A DNA stretch of 64,000 nt, from positions 85,156,712 to 85,220,711 of the forward strand of contig CM026404.1 in assembly GCA_014843695.1 (NCBI GenBank), given 5' to 3'. This DNA comes from Archivesica marissinica. Taxonomy: Eukaryota > Mollusca > Bivalvia > Venerida > Vesicomyidae. The notes beneath the pieces were generated by a model, which had not been told where the DNA came from, did no database searches, and saw only the letters and a list, made by a program, of their open reading frames with translations. Position 1 is the stretch's first letter. Each line of letters starts with the position of its first letter. This document shows positions 22,015 through 33,207 of the stretch, piece after piece. Made by a program: the position numbers and the translations under genes.

Positions 22015-23494
22015 TTAAGTGGCATCCTGCAACGACTGGAGGTTCTTGCTCCCGCCACCCTCGCTATCTTGCCAGGTCATAGACTCGGACTTGTCCGAGT
22101 CTGATGCCTCGCCCTCCAGATTGTCATCGTCGGTGTCCAAATCCGAGTATCTATTGCTTGTAGACACTGGACTGGACACTGTGTGTTTATCTGATTGTTT
22201 ATCTGATTGTTTATCTGATTGTATATGTTTATTTTTCTGCTGTCTGGAAGTGACAGCAGATTGCTTTTTTGTTGAAGTTGATGCTTGTTGAGCTGTAGAT
22301 TCTTTTTTAGTAGGTAATGGTTTTGATGAAGTTGATGTTGTTTTTGGTTGAATGTGTTTTTCTTGTGTATTGTTGTTTCGAGTGTTTTTTGTTGTTGGAT
22401 TCTTGTGTATGTTTGTTTTTGCTTGTTTTTGTTTGTCTGCTGTAGGTTTAGGTGTTTGTGGTGTATTTTGATTTGTAAGCGTAGGTTTAGGTGTTTGTGG
22501 TATATTTCGATTTGTAAGCTGGTCAAGATGAGAAGAACTATCAGAACCAGGGAATAACTGCATTATTTCTGTTTTTTTGTCTGGAAAGATTTTGCAAAGT
22601 TTGGTTAACAAGTTTTTGCAAGTTTTGCATTCAACAGAGGCTGTTTTAGCAACACTTGCATAGCTTGGCTGATTTTCGAATTTGTATCGAGATTCATAAA
22701 TCTTTCTTGCATCCTGGAATGAAATGTTTTCCGAATATTTGATCTTAACTATTTCTTTTTCTTTTTTCCAGGAGACACAGTCTTTAGAATTGGATATATG
22801 ATCAGCGCCACAATTGGCGCATTTATTTGTGTTGGGGCAGTTGTTCTCTTGATGTTGTGGAGCAGTCTCAGCACACTTGGAGCATACAGACTCGTTCCGA
22901 CACCTATCCTCATGATTACCATACTTCTGGCATTTAAAGCATCTAAGAGGGTTAGGTACATATATGTCGACGGTGACAATCTGGTAGCCGACTTTGATAC
23001 GTGACGGGATGACTGGTGTGTCACATGTAATTATATATGTGTTTGTTGTTTTTATTTCGTTGTTACGTTTTATTGATATTCTCTCCACGTCAATGATCCC
23101 TTGACTTGACAAACCTTCTTTGATCTCATCCAAAGAGCAGGAAGATAATTCCCTGCACCTGATGACACCTTTGGATGAGTTCAAAGATTTGTGGGGACTG
23201 ATCTTCACAGAATGTCCAAAGAAGGTGTTCGTTGATAATAAATTCTGAGATTGAGCTTTTGAAGTAATTTCAACCAAAAGACTTCCATTTCGAAGACTTT
23301 TAACAGATTTAGGTGTACCTAGGATAGATTTCATTTGCTTTTCAATGACGAAAGGGGAATTTTTTTGTGATAGGTTTTGAACTGTCTACCGCCTCAATGA
23401 GAATGAAGCGAGGGAAGTTCACTCTCTGTTGTTCAATAGAATCATCATCAGATTCACTTAGTGCACGCTTGGCTTTTTTTTGAGTGGAACTCAT
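22015..23494 (-). pseudogene. LINE ORF1, gag-like RNA-binding protein with CCHC knuckles
   Basis: Read from the Met at 23494 (MSSTQKKAKRALSESDDD), interrupted near 23360 and continuing in 23334-22015. The middle has an RRM-like gag fold (KSVKSLRNGSLLVEITSK). Three Cys/His knuckles follow: CFKCQKYGNHEDRC, CSKCAETAPQHQENNC and CANCGADHISNSKDC. The C-terminal half is low-complexity Lys/Thr/Gln/Asn/Ser-rich. The only break is a run of seven A (T at 23360-23366 on the plus strand); one A fewer restores the frame. It coats element RNA in the cytoplasm when functional. Confidence 0.87.
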
Positions 23495-24110
23495 AATAGT
23501 AATATATAGTTCATCGTCAATGCTCCCCACCCGTCTCAGAGCCCAACAAGGGGACATGATCTGGGGAAATCCATCGCAGATCATGACAGGGATACATCAA
23601 TGATATACTCAGAATGAAAGGACTAGACTGGACAAGTGTATTCCCACAGAAGGTCCTACCAAGTTTAGACTATCCTTGGGACGTTACAAAAGTCAATCAA
23701 ACATCAAACTTTCACCCGATTAGCCCATGAGCCACCGCCTTCTAGGGCATCAAAAAGAAGACAATGAAAGAGTATAAATATTTAGAGAATCAATATTTGT
23801 TTTCAAGACAAATTAAAAAAATATGTGTTTAAGATTAACGATGCCCTAGGGCTCGGCATGACCAGCCGATTGATCAAGGACGGGCTTTCCTGACCTCCCG
23901 TTTAACCCAACTTAAGGCCGAAGTGGTGTGTTGTGGAAACAGGGTATTATTTGCCAACACTGATTCTACTCAACCACCAGGATCCTCTCATCAGGCGACA
24001 CAGGTCTCCGCCCACGGCAAACAGGCAGGCACATTGGGGGGGTTGTACCCCTCTGTTGTGCGACAGCTGGGATATTCTAACCCCTGCCCAGCTGGGGGAA
24101 ATGATGTTTT
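23495..24110 (-). other. Probable 5' untranslated region of the I/Jockey LINE
   Basis: Upstream (minus sense) of ORF1, GC-richer than its surroundings, without ORFs of the expected frame. The composition change near 24110 suggests the element's 5' end lies about there; no target duplication was identified. Confidence 0.4.
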
Positions 24111-25629
24111 CAACGATATAATTTATAAAAGAAACTTTTTAGTATTTACTTAGATACGGAGGTGTAAATATTGGACATGCAGGTTTTGGAGAATAATTAT
24201 TATATTCGACTATATTTGTTTATTTAAACTGAATTTTGGTCAATGTAAAGTTTGTAGAGAATAAAATTCTCTTTCTAACAGTATCAAACTCATATTTGTA
24301 TGGTAAGTCTGTCTTTTTCAATTAGGTTATAAAGACAATGAATGTCCTAATATCTGGATATTGAGACAGATACAGCCATGCTAGATTTTTCAGGGTATGT
24401 TGTATATATAGCTATATGTCCCTTTTATTCAAGATATTTCTATCAAGTAAAGACATTTGGAAAGAAGACACTGTTTTACCTTTTCACTGCTGTAAAAATC
24501 ATCAATATAATGTATAGGCATTGGTGTTTACACACAAACTGAATGATTTCATCCATACAGTAGGCCTAATGATTATTTTTCACACCGATTCTGGAAGTCA
24601 TAAATTTTAATTGGCTTTGATGTGTCCTGTGTATTGTATTGACATATATATACATGTATATATACAAGTTTTACTTACTTTGATCACATAGTGTTTATTG
24701 CCTGGCAGGCAATAAAACAATAAACAGGAAACCAGTGTTTTCACAGCTGCTGTCAAACACCGTTAATTATGCGTCAATTATGCAAATGTGATCAGTGGCA
24801 TAATGCCTGTGATCTATGCATGTATTAAATTTGATTGGTTGTCTCATTATAATGTCACACGCCTTGCACACATTTTCAGAAATTGAAATTATCATTTACA
24901 AACCCAGTAATTTTCCATGATAAATAAATTCCTTGTTAAACTCTGTGACTTACTGCATTCAAAGCTAAGCTGTGAACTTTATGTTAACAAATAAGTATAA
25001 AAGTTGTAACCTCAGGAATTTCAGAAAATTAAACCAGCCTAGATCTTGTCTATTACATATATCTATTTTTAGAACGCCCAAGTAATTTTCCATGATTATG
25101 CCACAGGGATTCGGCACGTTTGGGGGTACTAGTATATATATTTAAGTACAGGGATTCTACTCTGTTGGATGTCAGATTTCGCATCAATCAGTAAAATGGC
25201 CCTATCTGAAACTATTTTGTACACATCTATCCGAATATAACGCCTATCCCGAGTCTTTATATTGTTCTTCAAATAAAACACACCTTTAAGCTGCGTGCAT
25301 GTATACTTTGCAAACAATTGCCACAGACATTGGCCATAGCAGGTCACATTTCCATACTAGGACACGGGTTCTGTCAGCAACAAAAATTTTTTTTCGACAG
25401 GAGAGTTTTAACTGTGAATAACATTATCAATAAAATGTGTATACACTAACGTGTAGGTTTATTCGGCAAAAATGTACGTCAAAAAGAGATTTCGTAGCAT
25501 TTTTAATTTGTTTTGAAAATTTCTAAAGCGGCGCAATTCGCGTTGAAACGAGCGTTCTGATTGGATTATGATTATTCTTCCTATATAAAAAAACATCTTG
25601 TTACATTCTAATAATCCGTAAGCCCCCCG
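24111..25629. other. No gene recognised (1.5 kb)
   Basis: AT-rich. It contains a perfect 11-bp stem with a one-base loop, TTTATTGCCTG-G-CAGGCAATAAA, near 24696-24718. I see no coding sequence, tandem array or TIR. Confidence 0.55.
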
Positions 25630-26601
25630 AGAAAATTTTGTGTTTTTTCAGAAGGTACCGGTATCTGGAGTGTATCTGAGGCACATATATATTTATGATT
25701 CCACAGTTTGGCATATGAATTTTCAAGGCATGATGTGTCATCTGATTCAAGGGAAGAAAGTTTTTGAGAAAATAGATATACATGTAACATTGCATTGTGT
25801 TCGAGGTGCCCTCTGGGAATTTATTTATTTAATGGGTCTCTGGTGCATTTTGAAGCTACTCTCCAGTCGAAAAGTATGATTGGACTATTATACAATTTGT
25901 CTACACTTGATGTGCATGGTTTGTTTTTTATTTAGCCAATCATCTTATATATTTTGGATTGTATTTGAAACTGGTTTCTAATTGATTTCTTAAAATGATA
26001 TTGGTGGGAGAGGCATTTATAATTCTAGATGTAAACATGCACAGAATAAATTGGTGATACCCTATACATGCCAGATACTGACAAATATGGATATTGATCA
26101 CCATATACTATGCAAAATATTGACCTTTATCATGTTCAATATTTATAACAAACACCATGATTTTTATTCATACAGCATGCTGCATACATGACATGACATT
26201 ACATGCACTGTTTGCCCTTTGTCCTGAAGACCAATGACCATACCCTGTCCTGGGGCCCTGTACTCACATCCTTACAAGATTCCCATTGACACACAAAATA
26301 TGAAAATTGTGCAACAGAACATCATCCGCAAACGGAACATCATACATGTAGTGAGAATTCTGAATTCCAATAGTCCAAAACATGTTTGTAATCCGTTAAC
26401 ATCCATGTCAAAATAAATGCATTTGTCTCCATATTTATGCATATCATGCATATACCTTCAGTTGCTGATCCTAACCCCTTTTGTAGTGAAGTTCTGTTGC
26501 ACAATTTTAATATGTTGTGTCAATGGGAATCTTGTAAGGATGTGAGTACAGGGCCCCAGGACGGTGTATAGTCAACATACCAGCCTCCTGGGTAATGTTT
26601 A

Positions 26602-26670
26602 TACTGAATATGCTATATGCTAATACTGAATATGCTATATGCTAATACTGAATATGCTATATGCTAATAC
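26602..26670. repeat. 22-bp tandem repeat, 3 copies (also 35606-35673)
   Basis: ATACTGAATATGCTATATGC followed by TA, three times, in the 3' untranslated part of both hAT copies. Confidence 0.9.
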
Positions 26671-27139
26671 TAAAACTGTCACAAAGAATGTATCAGCATA
26701 ATCCTGGACAAGACATGACAAATATTTTGAAAAAGTACTAAAAATAGTATGAATATGGTAAACAAATACATAACATAAATGTAACAACTAAGAGCATTAG
26801 AGTAAGATGTGAGTACACGTAGCATATGTATATGTTGACCTGCTTAAATACAATGCTATGCGGCTACATAAGGTATAATGCCATATAGCTGTAAGTAGCC
26901 GCATAGTATAGCATCTTATGAAGCAGGCCGACATCATGACACATTGTCTGTAATCTCAAATGCATATATACCCGTAGGACGTAAATGTACACTGATAGCA
27001 GCATCAAATGACTTAGCACCAAAAGTAACAATAAAATAACAGCAGAGTCAAGTTCAGACAACACTTATCCGTCAGTATGGTACCATTATGAATACTGGTA
27101 AAAACACTAATTGCACAAGAATACACAATCGCAAAAACA

Positions 27140-27363
27140 TTACAAACGCCTGTTGGCTTTGAAAAACAACTTCTGTGCACTGTCGAAATCAAACTCTTCG
27201 GGAGGAATGTTCTCATAGCTGACTCTGATCAGGCGATCAAGCTGGGCAATGGAAAGTCTGTTCCGGAGGCTGGTCTTGATACGATTTTGTACGGAGAATA
27301 AGCGCTCTGCCTCTGCATTCCCCACAAGTGTGCACAGACTTGCAGTCATCAGACGATAGATAG
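27140..27363 (-). pseudogene. hAT copy 1, last exon (C-terminal dimerisation domain)
   Basis: Corresponds base for base to exon 6 of the complete copy: acceptor CACACAG then CTATCTATCG. It encodes LMTASLCTLVGNAEAERLFS and NRIKTSLRNRLS, the hAT dimerisation signature. Upstream exons 4 and 5 are absent, so it is stranded. Confidence 0.85.
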
Positions 27364-27534
27364 CTGTGTGTACAACAATGATATATATGTAGCAACTCAA
27401 CTTTAGTGGGGGTCTGGGATATTCACTTGGCCATGAATAATCACACTGGATGTGTAAACATTGTAACATGGACTTCGGCTTTGGAATCATGAATTTTTTT
27501 CAAATATGTGTTAAATGACAATATCCTTTATATC

Positions 27535-29023
27535 CAGTGTACGACAACTTTTTTAAGGACTTGGTTGCCCACTGGGCAACCAGAATTTTGATCTGGTTGC
27601 CCAGGATTTTGACGTGTTTGTCCAGTATTTTTCTTTCAATTTTCGGTGCGGTTTTGAGCCCAACAATGTTATTGTCAATTTATTCAAAGCATGTTTAATT
27701 ATTTAAGTCAATAATGATTAATATAACACCATGGTCATTCAATTGTTATGTTAGCTGTTCTACAGTTTACAAGTTTAAGCATTAAAAAACAGATTTTAAT
27801 ATTTACATTGTGTTGTGTCGCTGTTCCTCTGCGATGCTGAGAAGAAACAGCTTTGCACTCTTTTCAGTGAGGTAGTTGGATCCTATGTCTATGTAGTCCT
27901 TTCCTATGTCCTGTCTGTTCTTCATGTGCATTTCCAAGTGGGTTTCGTAGTCACTCAACGGCTTGCCTTTCTTGGCGAGAGCATACACCGAGTTGAACAT
28001 GACTTTCAACATGTTCATATTAATCTGTGCACTTCTCTTGCTAGCCTTGACCAATGGCCCATTCCTGACCAGTTCCTTCCTTTCAGTTTGAGACATTGTT
28101 TTCCTCCTTGAAGTCTCTGTGGCCTTAATGTGACTAGCTGATGTTTCGTGCTTCTTAAGCGGGTCCACCCTCATGTTCCTGCTGCCAGTAAAGAGAGGTG
28201 ACTGCTTGTCGGCCAAACTTGGGTTATCTGTGCATGAGAAACAGTGCATAACACCACACGCACTATCAGGTTTGCCATTATCTTCGTCTGTATATCGCAG
28301 CCAAGGAAATGTTACTTTCCATGATGCCTGGAATCTCCGAACACGGGTATTTTTGTCATACTCCTTGTCCGTAAACTTGGGGCATTTCGTCACTTTAGAA
28401 TTAGATGATGATGATGATGCAGAACGTTTTTCTGAAGACGAAGGAGACTGCGTTGGTGTTGGTGAATCCACTGTCCGGATAATGAAACGATCCATCGTAA
28501 CTGATCGAAAGTAACATTTATTTAATTCAAAATTCACTAAAAGACTGCGCTAAACCTAAATTTAAATAACTAAATTTATAAACATCAAGTTCACAACACA
28601 ACGCTCCATCAACGCGCAAAATCATAGCATCGGAAATAATAAAAGTAATTGAAATGGTCTGGATTTCGCAGTTTGTTGTGCTCGCCATTTTTTGTTTTAC
28701 CGTTGGTTCTCGGCATTCGGCAAACACCGCAATTAAAAGCTGGTACACAAACTGTTTCCCGGCCACTATATGATATACCTCTGTAATCGGGAACCGGCAT
28801 AATACGTCATCAATTAAAATACGCGGAGCATAGAAATATTGACCGCGGAGTCAACATTTTTGGCTTAGCGAAATATTTGTTTTATAATATTTAACGGGAT
28901 TTTCCGGGCAACTATTTTGGCATTTTTGGGGTTGCCCGGTGGGCAACTGCTTTTAAAACTTAGTTGCCCGCCGAGATATTTCAGTTGCCCGCGGGCTCCG
29001 GGCATAGGATTTGTCGTACACTG
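27535..29023 (-). mobile_element. Second hAT-type element (E1), 1,489 bp, complete ends, internally reduced
   Basis: Terminal inverted repeats CAGTGTACGACAA at the left and TTGTCGTACACTG at the right. Subterminal GTTGCCC/GGGCAAC motifs occur several times at each end, as expected for transposase-binding sites of hAT elements. The host sequences next to the ends (CTTTATATC and TGGATGTAG) are not duplicated, so this is not a simple insertion. It carries only an N-terminal transposase exon (27803-28495). Related fragments E2 and E3 lie at 31501-31719 and 31912-32577. Confidence 0.82.
27803..28495 (-). pseudogene. E1 transposase N-terminal exon with BED/TTF-like zinc finger (230 codons)
   Basis: Starts at Met 28495 (MDRFIIRTVDSPTPTQ). 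A Ser-rich stretch is followed by a finger with FQASWKVTFPWLRYTDED, MHCFSCTD (CxxC) and LKKHETSASH (H-x5-H). This layout is seen in ZNF862/TTF-type hAT proteins. Then come ASKRSAQINMNM and KPLSDYETHLEM, the start of the hAT DNA-binding/catalytic region. The frame stops at 27803 just past a possible donor (AATGTAAAT). The catalytic exons are missing; only about 270 bp remain before the TIR. Confidence 0.75.
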
Positions 29024-29773
29024 TGGATGTAGTTATACACCCCGGAAATGATGCTCTGGATTATCTCCATGTTGGGAATGGAATTGCAAGCTTGGCTTAC
29101 AGCAAGGTTGAGTCGGTGACAGCAACAGTGCACACAGACACAATGTGGTGCGGCCTGGTGGATCAATCCCGTGACGCCGTTCAGGTCACTCGCCATCACA
29201 CTGGCTCCATCTGTACCCAGTCCAACCACCTTACTCATAGGCACGCCAAACTCAGCTAGGGCGTCTCTTACACTATCGAAGATGGTGACAGCTCGTCCAT
29301 TCGCTATCGCCTTCAAGCGGAGGAATGTTGTACGGAGCGTCTTGAGGCGGCTAATGAAGCGGACGATGATGACCAGATGTTTCTCCGAAGAGCGATCTGT
29401 CGATTCATCTGTGCCGATGGCCACCCAAGGACTTTGCGTCAAATCAGCAATGAGTTGCTTCTCCAATACTGTCGAGATGGAGCTGAGAAGTTGATTGAAG
29501 ATATCGGGAGAATCATAGGTTGCGTTCCCGCCAATTTGCAACAGAGAAGCATCGGGCGCCTTTCTTCTGCGGAGCAGCGCCAACAGGCTCTTGTACTTTC
29601 TGTTAGGTATTTCCTCCTGTGCCAGCCAGTACACTGCATCCAGTGCCACCAGTATGGCTCGCCGTCTCTTATCGGATGCATGCTGCACCCCCTTTCGAAT
29701 TAAGGGCTGTCCGCCAGCACTCATTGACTCTCTGTGGTCTTGACTGATCAAGTGAGATCGGACAGTTTTTAAC
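29024..29773 (-). pseudogene. hAT copy 1, 5' part of exon 3 (catalytic domain, cut)
   Basis: Same sequence as the start of exon 3 of the complete copy, including IGTDESTDRSSE, LGTDGASVMASD and CHRLNLAVSQ. It stops inside the exon at 29024 where E1 begins. The last part of the catalytic domain and exons 4-5 are gone. Confidence 0.85.
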
Positions 29774-30089
29774 CTGTTTTTAAAAAGGATTGTAGTTAGT
29801 GAACAACATAGATAAGTGACTCATGTATGTATACAATGTAATAAGCATTCATTTCGCATTAGTGTCTATATTATGCAATTTATATTTCATGAAGCTTCAC
29901 TGTCTTTATTCGCTATCTGAATTACAGAAAAGCTTAAAAGTTAAAATTGCGTGCCGCTTCTATGCTGATGGAACATAAATATGGGTGTCACATGTATACA
30001 TGTGGTACATGTATATCTGAATGGCATTTATACAACATACAACTTCAAAGTCGGAAGGATCCAGACAAATCGGACTTTAATTGCTGTAC

Positions 30090-31197
30090 CTGTAATTATT
30101 GGTGCCCGATGACCATGGCCCAACGATGTTCTCCGCCTTGCAGCAGGAACAAAACATGACGTTGCTCCTGGAATCATAGTGCAGCCATGGGGAGAAAAGA
30201 GTCAGCCATTCACGTGGAAAATTACGTTTCCTAGGCTCTTTTGGAGCTTTCTTTCCCTTGCCGACACCCTTGCCTTTAGGCTTAGGAGCAGGTCTTCGTG
30301 TTGATTTGATGGTCGACGGAGCCGCTGAGGTCGACGGAGCCGCTGAGGTCGACAGAGCCGCTGAGGTCGACGGAGCCGCTGAGGTCGATGGTGCTGAAGA
30401 TGCACCAGTAGCTCCTAGAGACACAAATTAATTTAAATGATATATGTATGCATAACTGTCTCAAAATGTAAATATGATAAACCATGAGTCGACATGACAT
30501 TAACATGCATTTCAATGCATTCATTGCCAGTATTTACCATGATTTGCATACAACTTTCTATATAGCTAATAAAAGCCCCCCCCCCGCACCCCCCTAGTAC
30601 CTTTGTCCCCTGTCGTCCACAAATGAAAACAATATGTATATATACGATTTATTTGATTTATTAATTGATTTTTATTAGGCAAATAAAATAGATACACATA
30701 CAAGTACATATATATTACAATTATTGCCGAGGATAACACAAAACCATCCCGTTGAAAGAACAATTTTCACTTTCGGTTTTGAACTGTAAATATATACTGC
30801 GTAACAGCCAAATGGGCATATACGCCATATTTGGTCATATCTCCTCCCACTTATGCAAATATTTCAATTGGAAAGCCTTTGCGCTGTTCATACAAGACCG
30901 TAATACACAGGACATATTTTGGGGTCAGTTTTTTATCGGAACACCGATTGCGCAATAATGCGCAGTAAGTAAAGATGCGTGGTGGTTGCTACATTAAGTT
31001 GCAGTAGAGCCAAGTTTAACTTCGGGAGAGTTTCAGCGATTCGCGTCATTAATCTGATGTGACACACTGATATGTTATTAAAAATTGCTGTTTATATATG
31101 ACAGATTTGTGTTCATATATATAGATCTACCTGCTTTCGTGGAGAAAAATAATCGAATGTCTTTGCGAACAGCGACAGATTTCGGCTTTGCTGCCAT
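30090..31197 (-). pseudogene. hAT copy 1, exons 1 and 2
   Basis: Exon 1 (31131-31197) encodes MAAKPKSVAVRKDIRLFFST. Exon 2 (30090-30414) encodes the Ala/Pro/Ser/Thr repeat and the first half of the BED-like finger. Splice sites equal those of the complete copy. Exon 2 is 18 bp shorter because one 6-residue repeat is missing. Confidence 0.85.
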
Positions 31198-31500
31198 TTT
31201 TACACGAAACGAAACCTACCGCTCGACGTAAGATGCTCTGTGATTGGCTGTTTGCTGAGGGATTCACTGGCAGCAGTCATGTGATCGCTTAGAAAAATAC
31301 TCGAAACAAAACCGAAACTGCGAAAAAGTAACGCATTCCATCAGAGCTTTTGGTGTGGAAATTGAGCATGTTTACGAAATATATTTGAGAACATATGGAA
31401 ATGGCCGTCCAATACCGCCGTCCAACGTAATTTGTGACTGTCCACTTCTGAGATTGGCCGTCCATTTGGACGGCTGGACGGCTCTCTGGCTAATACCCTG

Positions 31501-31719
31501 CTCCTTGTCCGTAAACTTGGGACGTTTCGTCACTTTAGAATTAGATGATGATGATGATGCAGAACGTTTTTCTGAAGACGAAGGAGACTGCGTTGGTGTT
31601 GGTGAATCCACTGACCGGATAATGAAACGATCCATCGTAACTAATCGAAAGTAACATTTATTTAATTCAAAATTCACTAAAGAACTGCGCTAAACCTAAA
31701 TTTAAATAACTAAATTTAT
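31501..31719 (-). mobile_element. E-element fragment E2
   Basis: Abuts the right end of hAT copy 1 and begins at CTCCTTGTCCG. It carries the start of the E transposase exon (MDRFIIRSVDSPTPTQ) and about 85 bp upstream of it. It is identical to the beginning of E3 (31912-) and shares with E3 the same differences from E1. Confidence 0.85.
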
Positions 31720-31911
31720 TTTTTTTTTTTTTTTATTATTTTTTAACACCACCAACACAAAAAAAAAGGAAGGGAAAAAAAAAATAAGAACAAAACAAAG
31801 AACAAAAAAAAAAACTAAACCAAACCCAAAAAAAAACAAAAAAAAAAGAAAACAAAATTAAAACAAAAAGAAAACAGGACAACCAAAAAAAAAACACCAA
31901 ACCCAGCAAAC
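31720..31911. repeat. Low-complexity T-tract and A/C-rich filler
   Basis: A run of T followed by about 170 bp almost solely of A-tracts with scattered C and G (AACACC, AAACCC, AGAAAAC). It separates two identical E fragments. It does not resemble a SINE or LINE tail, and may be an assembly or consensus artefact. Confidence 0.8.
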
Positions 31912-32577
31912 TCCTTGTCCGTAAACTTGGGACGTTTCGTCACTTTAGAATTAGATGATGATGATGATGCAGAACGTTTTTCTGAAGACGAAGGAGACTG
32001 CGTTGGTGTTGGTGAATCCACTGACCGGATAATGAAACGATCCATCGTAACTAATCGAAAGTAACATTTATTTAATTCAAAATTCACTAAAGAACTGCGC
32101 TAAACCTAAATTTAAATAACTAAATTTATAAACATCAAGTTCACAACACAATGCTCCATCAACGCGCAAAATCAGCATCGGAAATAATAAAAGTAATTGA
32201 AATGGTCTGGATTTCGCAGTTTGTTGTGCTCGCCATTTTTTGTTTTACCGTTGGTTCTCGGCATTCGGCAAACACTGCAATTAAAAGCTGGTACACATTG
32301 ACAAACTGTTTCCCGGCCACTATATGATATACCTCTGTAATCGGGAACCGGCATAATACGTCATCAATTAAAATACGCGGAGCATAGAAATCTTGACCGC
32401 GGAGTCAACATTTTTGGCTTAGCGAAATATTTGTTTTATAATATTTAACGGGATTTTCCGGGCAACTATTTTGGCATTTTTGGGGTTGCCCGGTGGGCAA
32501 CTGCTTTTCAAACATAGTTGCCCGCCGAGATATTTCAGTTGCCCGCGGGCTCCGGGCATAGGATTTGTCGTACACTG
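31912..32577 (-). mobile_element. E-element fragment E3 with right terminal inverted repeat
   Basis: Starts at the same base as E2 (CTCCTTGTCCG), continues through the first-exon start and 5' leader, and ends with the terminus TTGTCGTACACTG at 32565-32577. The subterminal GTTGCCC/GGGCAAC motifs are present. Left part and catalytic exons are absent. Confidence 0.85.
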
Positions 32578-32725
32578 CATGTAATGCATTAAACCTACTA
32601 AAGGTGCTTTTAAAACCATATATAGCAATACATGTAATGCATTAAACCTACTAAAGGTGCTTTTAAAACCATATATAGCAATACATGTAATGCATTAAAC
32701 CTACTAAAGGTGCTTTTAAAACCAT
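32578..32725. repeat. 53-bp tandem repeat, 2.8 copies
   Basis: CATGTAATGCATTAAACCTA with ACTAAAGGTGCTTTTAAAAC recurs at 53-bp spacing. It begins at the first base after the E3 terminus. Confidence 0.93.
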
Positions 32726-33207
32726 GTAATTGATAGTTCTCCTATCCAAATAAATAACATTGCAATAATTAAACCATTTCATCTAATGTTAGAAACGATA
32801 ATATCACTCTACAACTCAAATCATTCCATCTATCGCCTGAACAACTATCGTTTTATAACTATGGTAAAGTAACAGTTTGTTTGTACAATCACATTTCCTA
32901 ACGATTTGGATCAAATGTAAAGTAACGGTAATTATATTCTGTAACGGTAATTACAATAATGTTACGGTAATTATCATTTAACTATTGTCAGCAAAACAAG
33001 CATTAAAAATACTAATTGAATAAGTTATCAATTAACATGAACACATCATCATCTAATTTCTTATGTCTGCCAGTTACATCTTGTAAGGGATGGTCAAGAA
33101 GTGTAATTATCTGTGATGAGGTGTACCACAGAATATCATCGCGCATAGGCCAAAAGAATCTGTTTTTTCCTATGCAGTGCATTGTTTTCACTTCCAGTTC
33201 GTCATCG
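32726..33207. other. AT-rich spacer with GTAACGGTAAT motifs
   Basis: Three copies of TAACGGTAAT or TTACGGTAAT occur at about 32925-32975. No gene is apparent. Confidence 0.5.

Larger units (their letters stand above)
25630..31500 (-). mobile_element. hAT transposon copy 1: left end lost, centre exchanged, right TIR intact
   Basis: Nearly identical to the complete copy at 34525-40530 from AATTTTGTG near its left end to the terminal TGGCTAATACCCTG at 31487-31500. About 95 bp of the left end, including the left TIR, are missing. Bases 27535-29023 are a different hAT-type element; the complete copy has 1,489 bp of its own coding region at that place. Small differences include an 18-bp shorter Ala/Pro/Ser/Thr repeat in exon 2. 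It cannot make full-length transposase and has only one end, so it is immobile. Confidence 0.88.

Noticed and set aside
22019..23004. Plus-strand Cys/Leu-rich ORFs
   Set aside because: Antisense to the LINE gag; composition mirrors the low-complexity C-terminus.
27535..29023. Simple insertion of E1 into hAT copy 1
   Set aside because: No 8-bp duplication, and the host sequence expected between the flanks is missing, so a plain insertion cannot explain it.
29011..29703. Plus-strand ORFs of 82-108 codons (also at 38039-38719)
   Set aside because: Antisense shadows of the hAT transposase exon 3.
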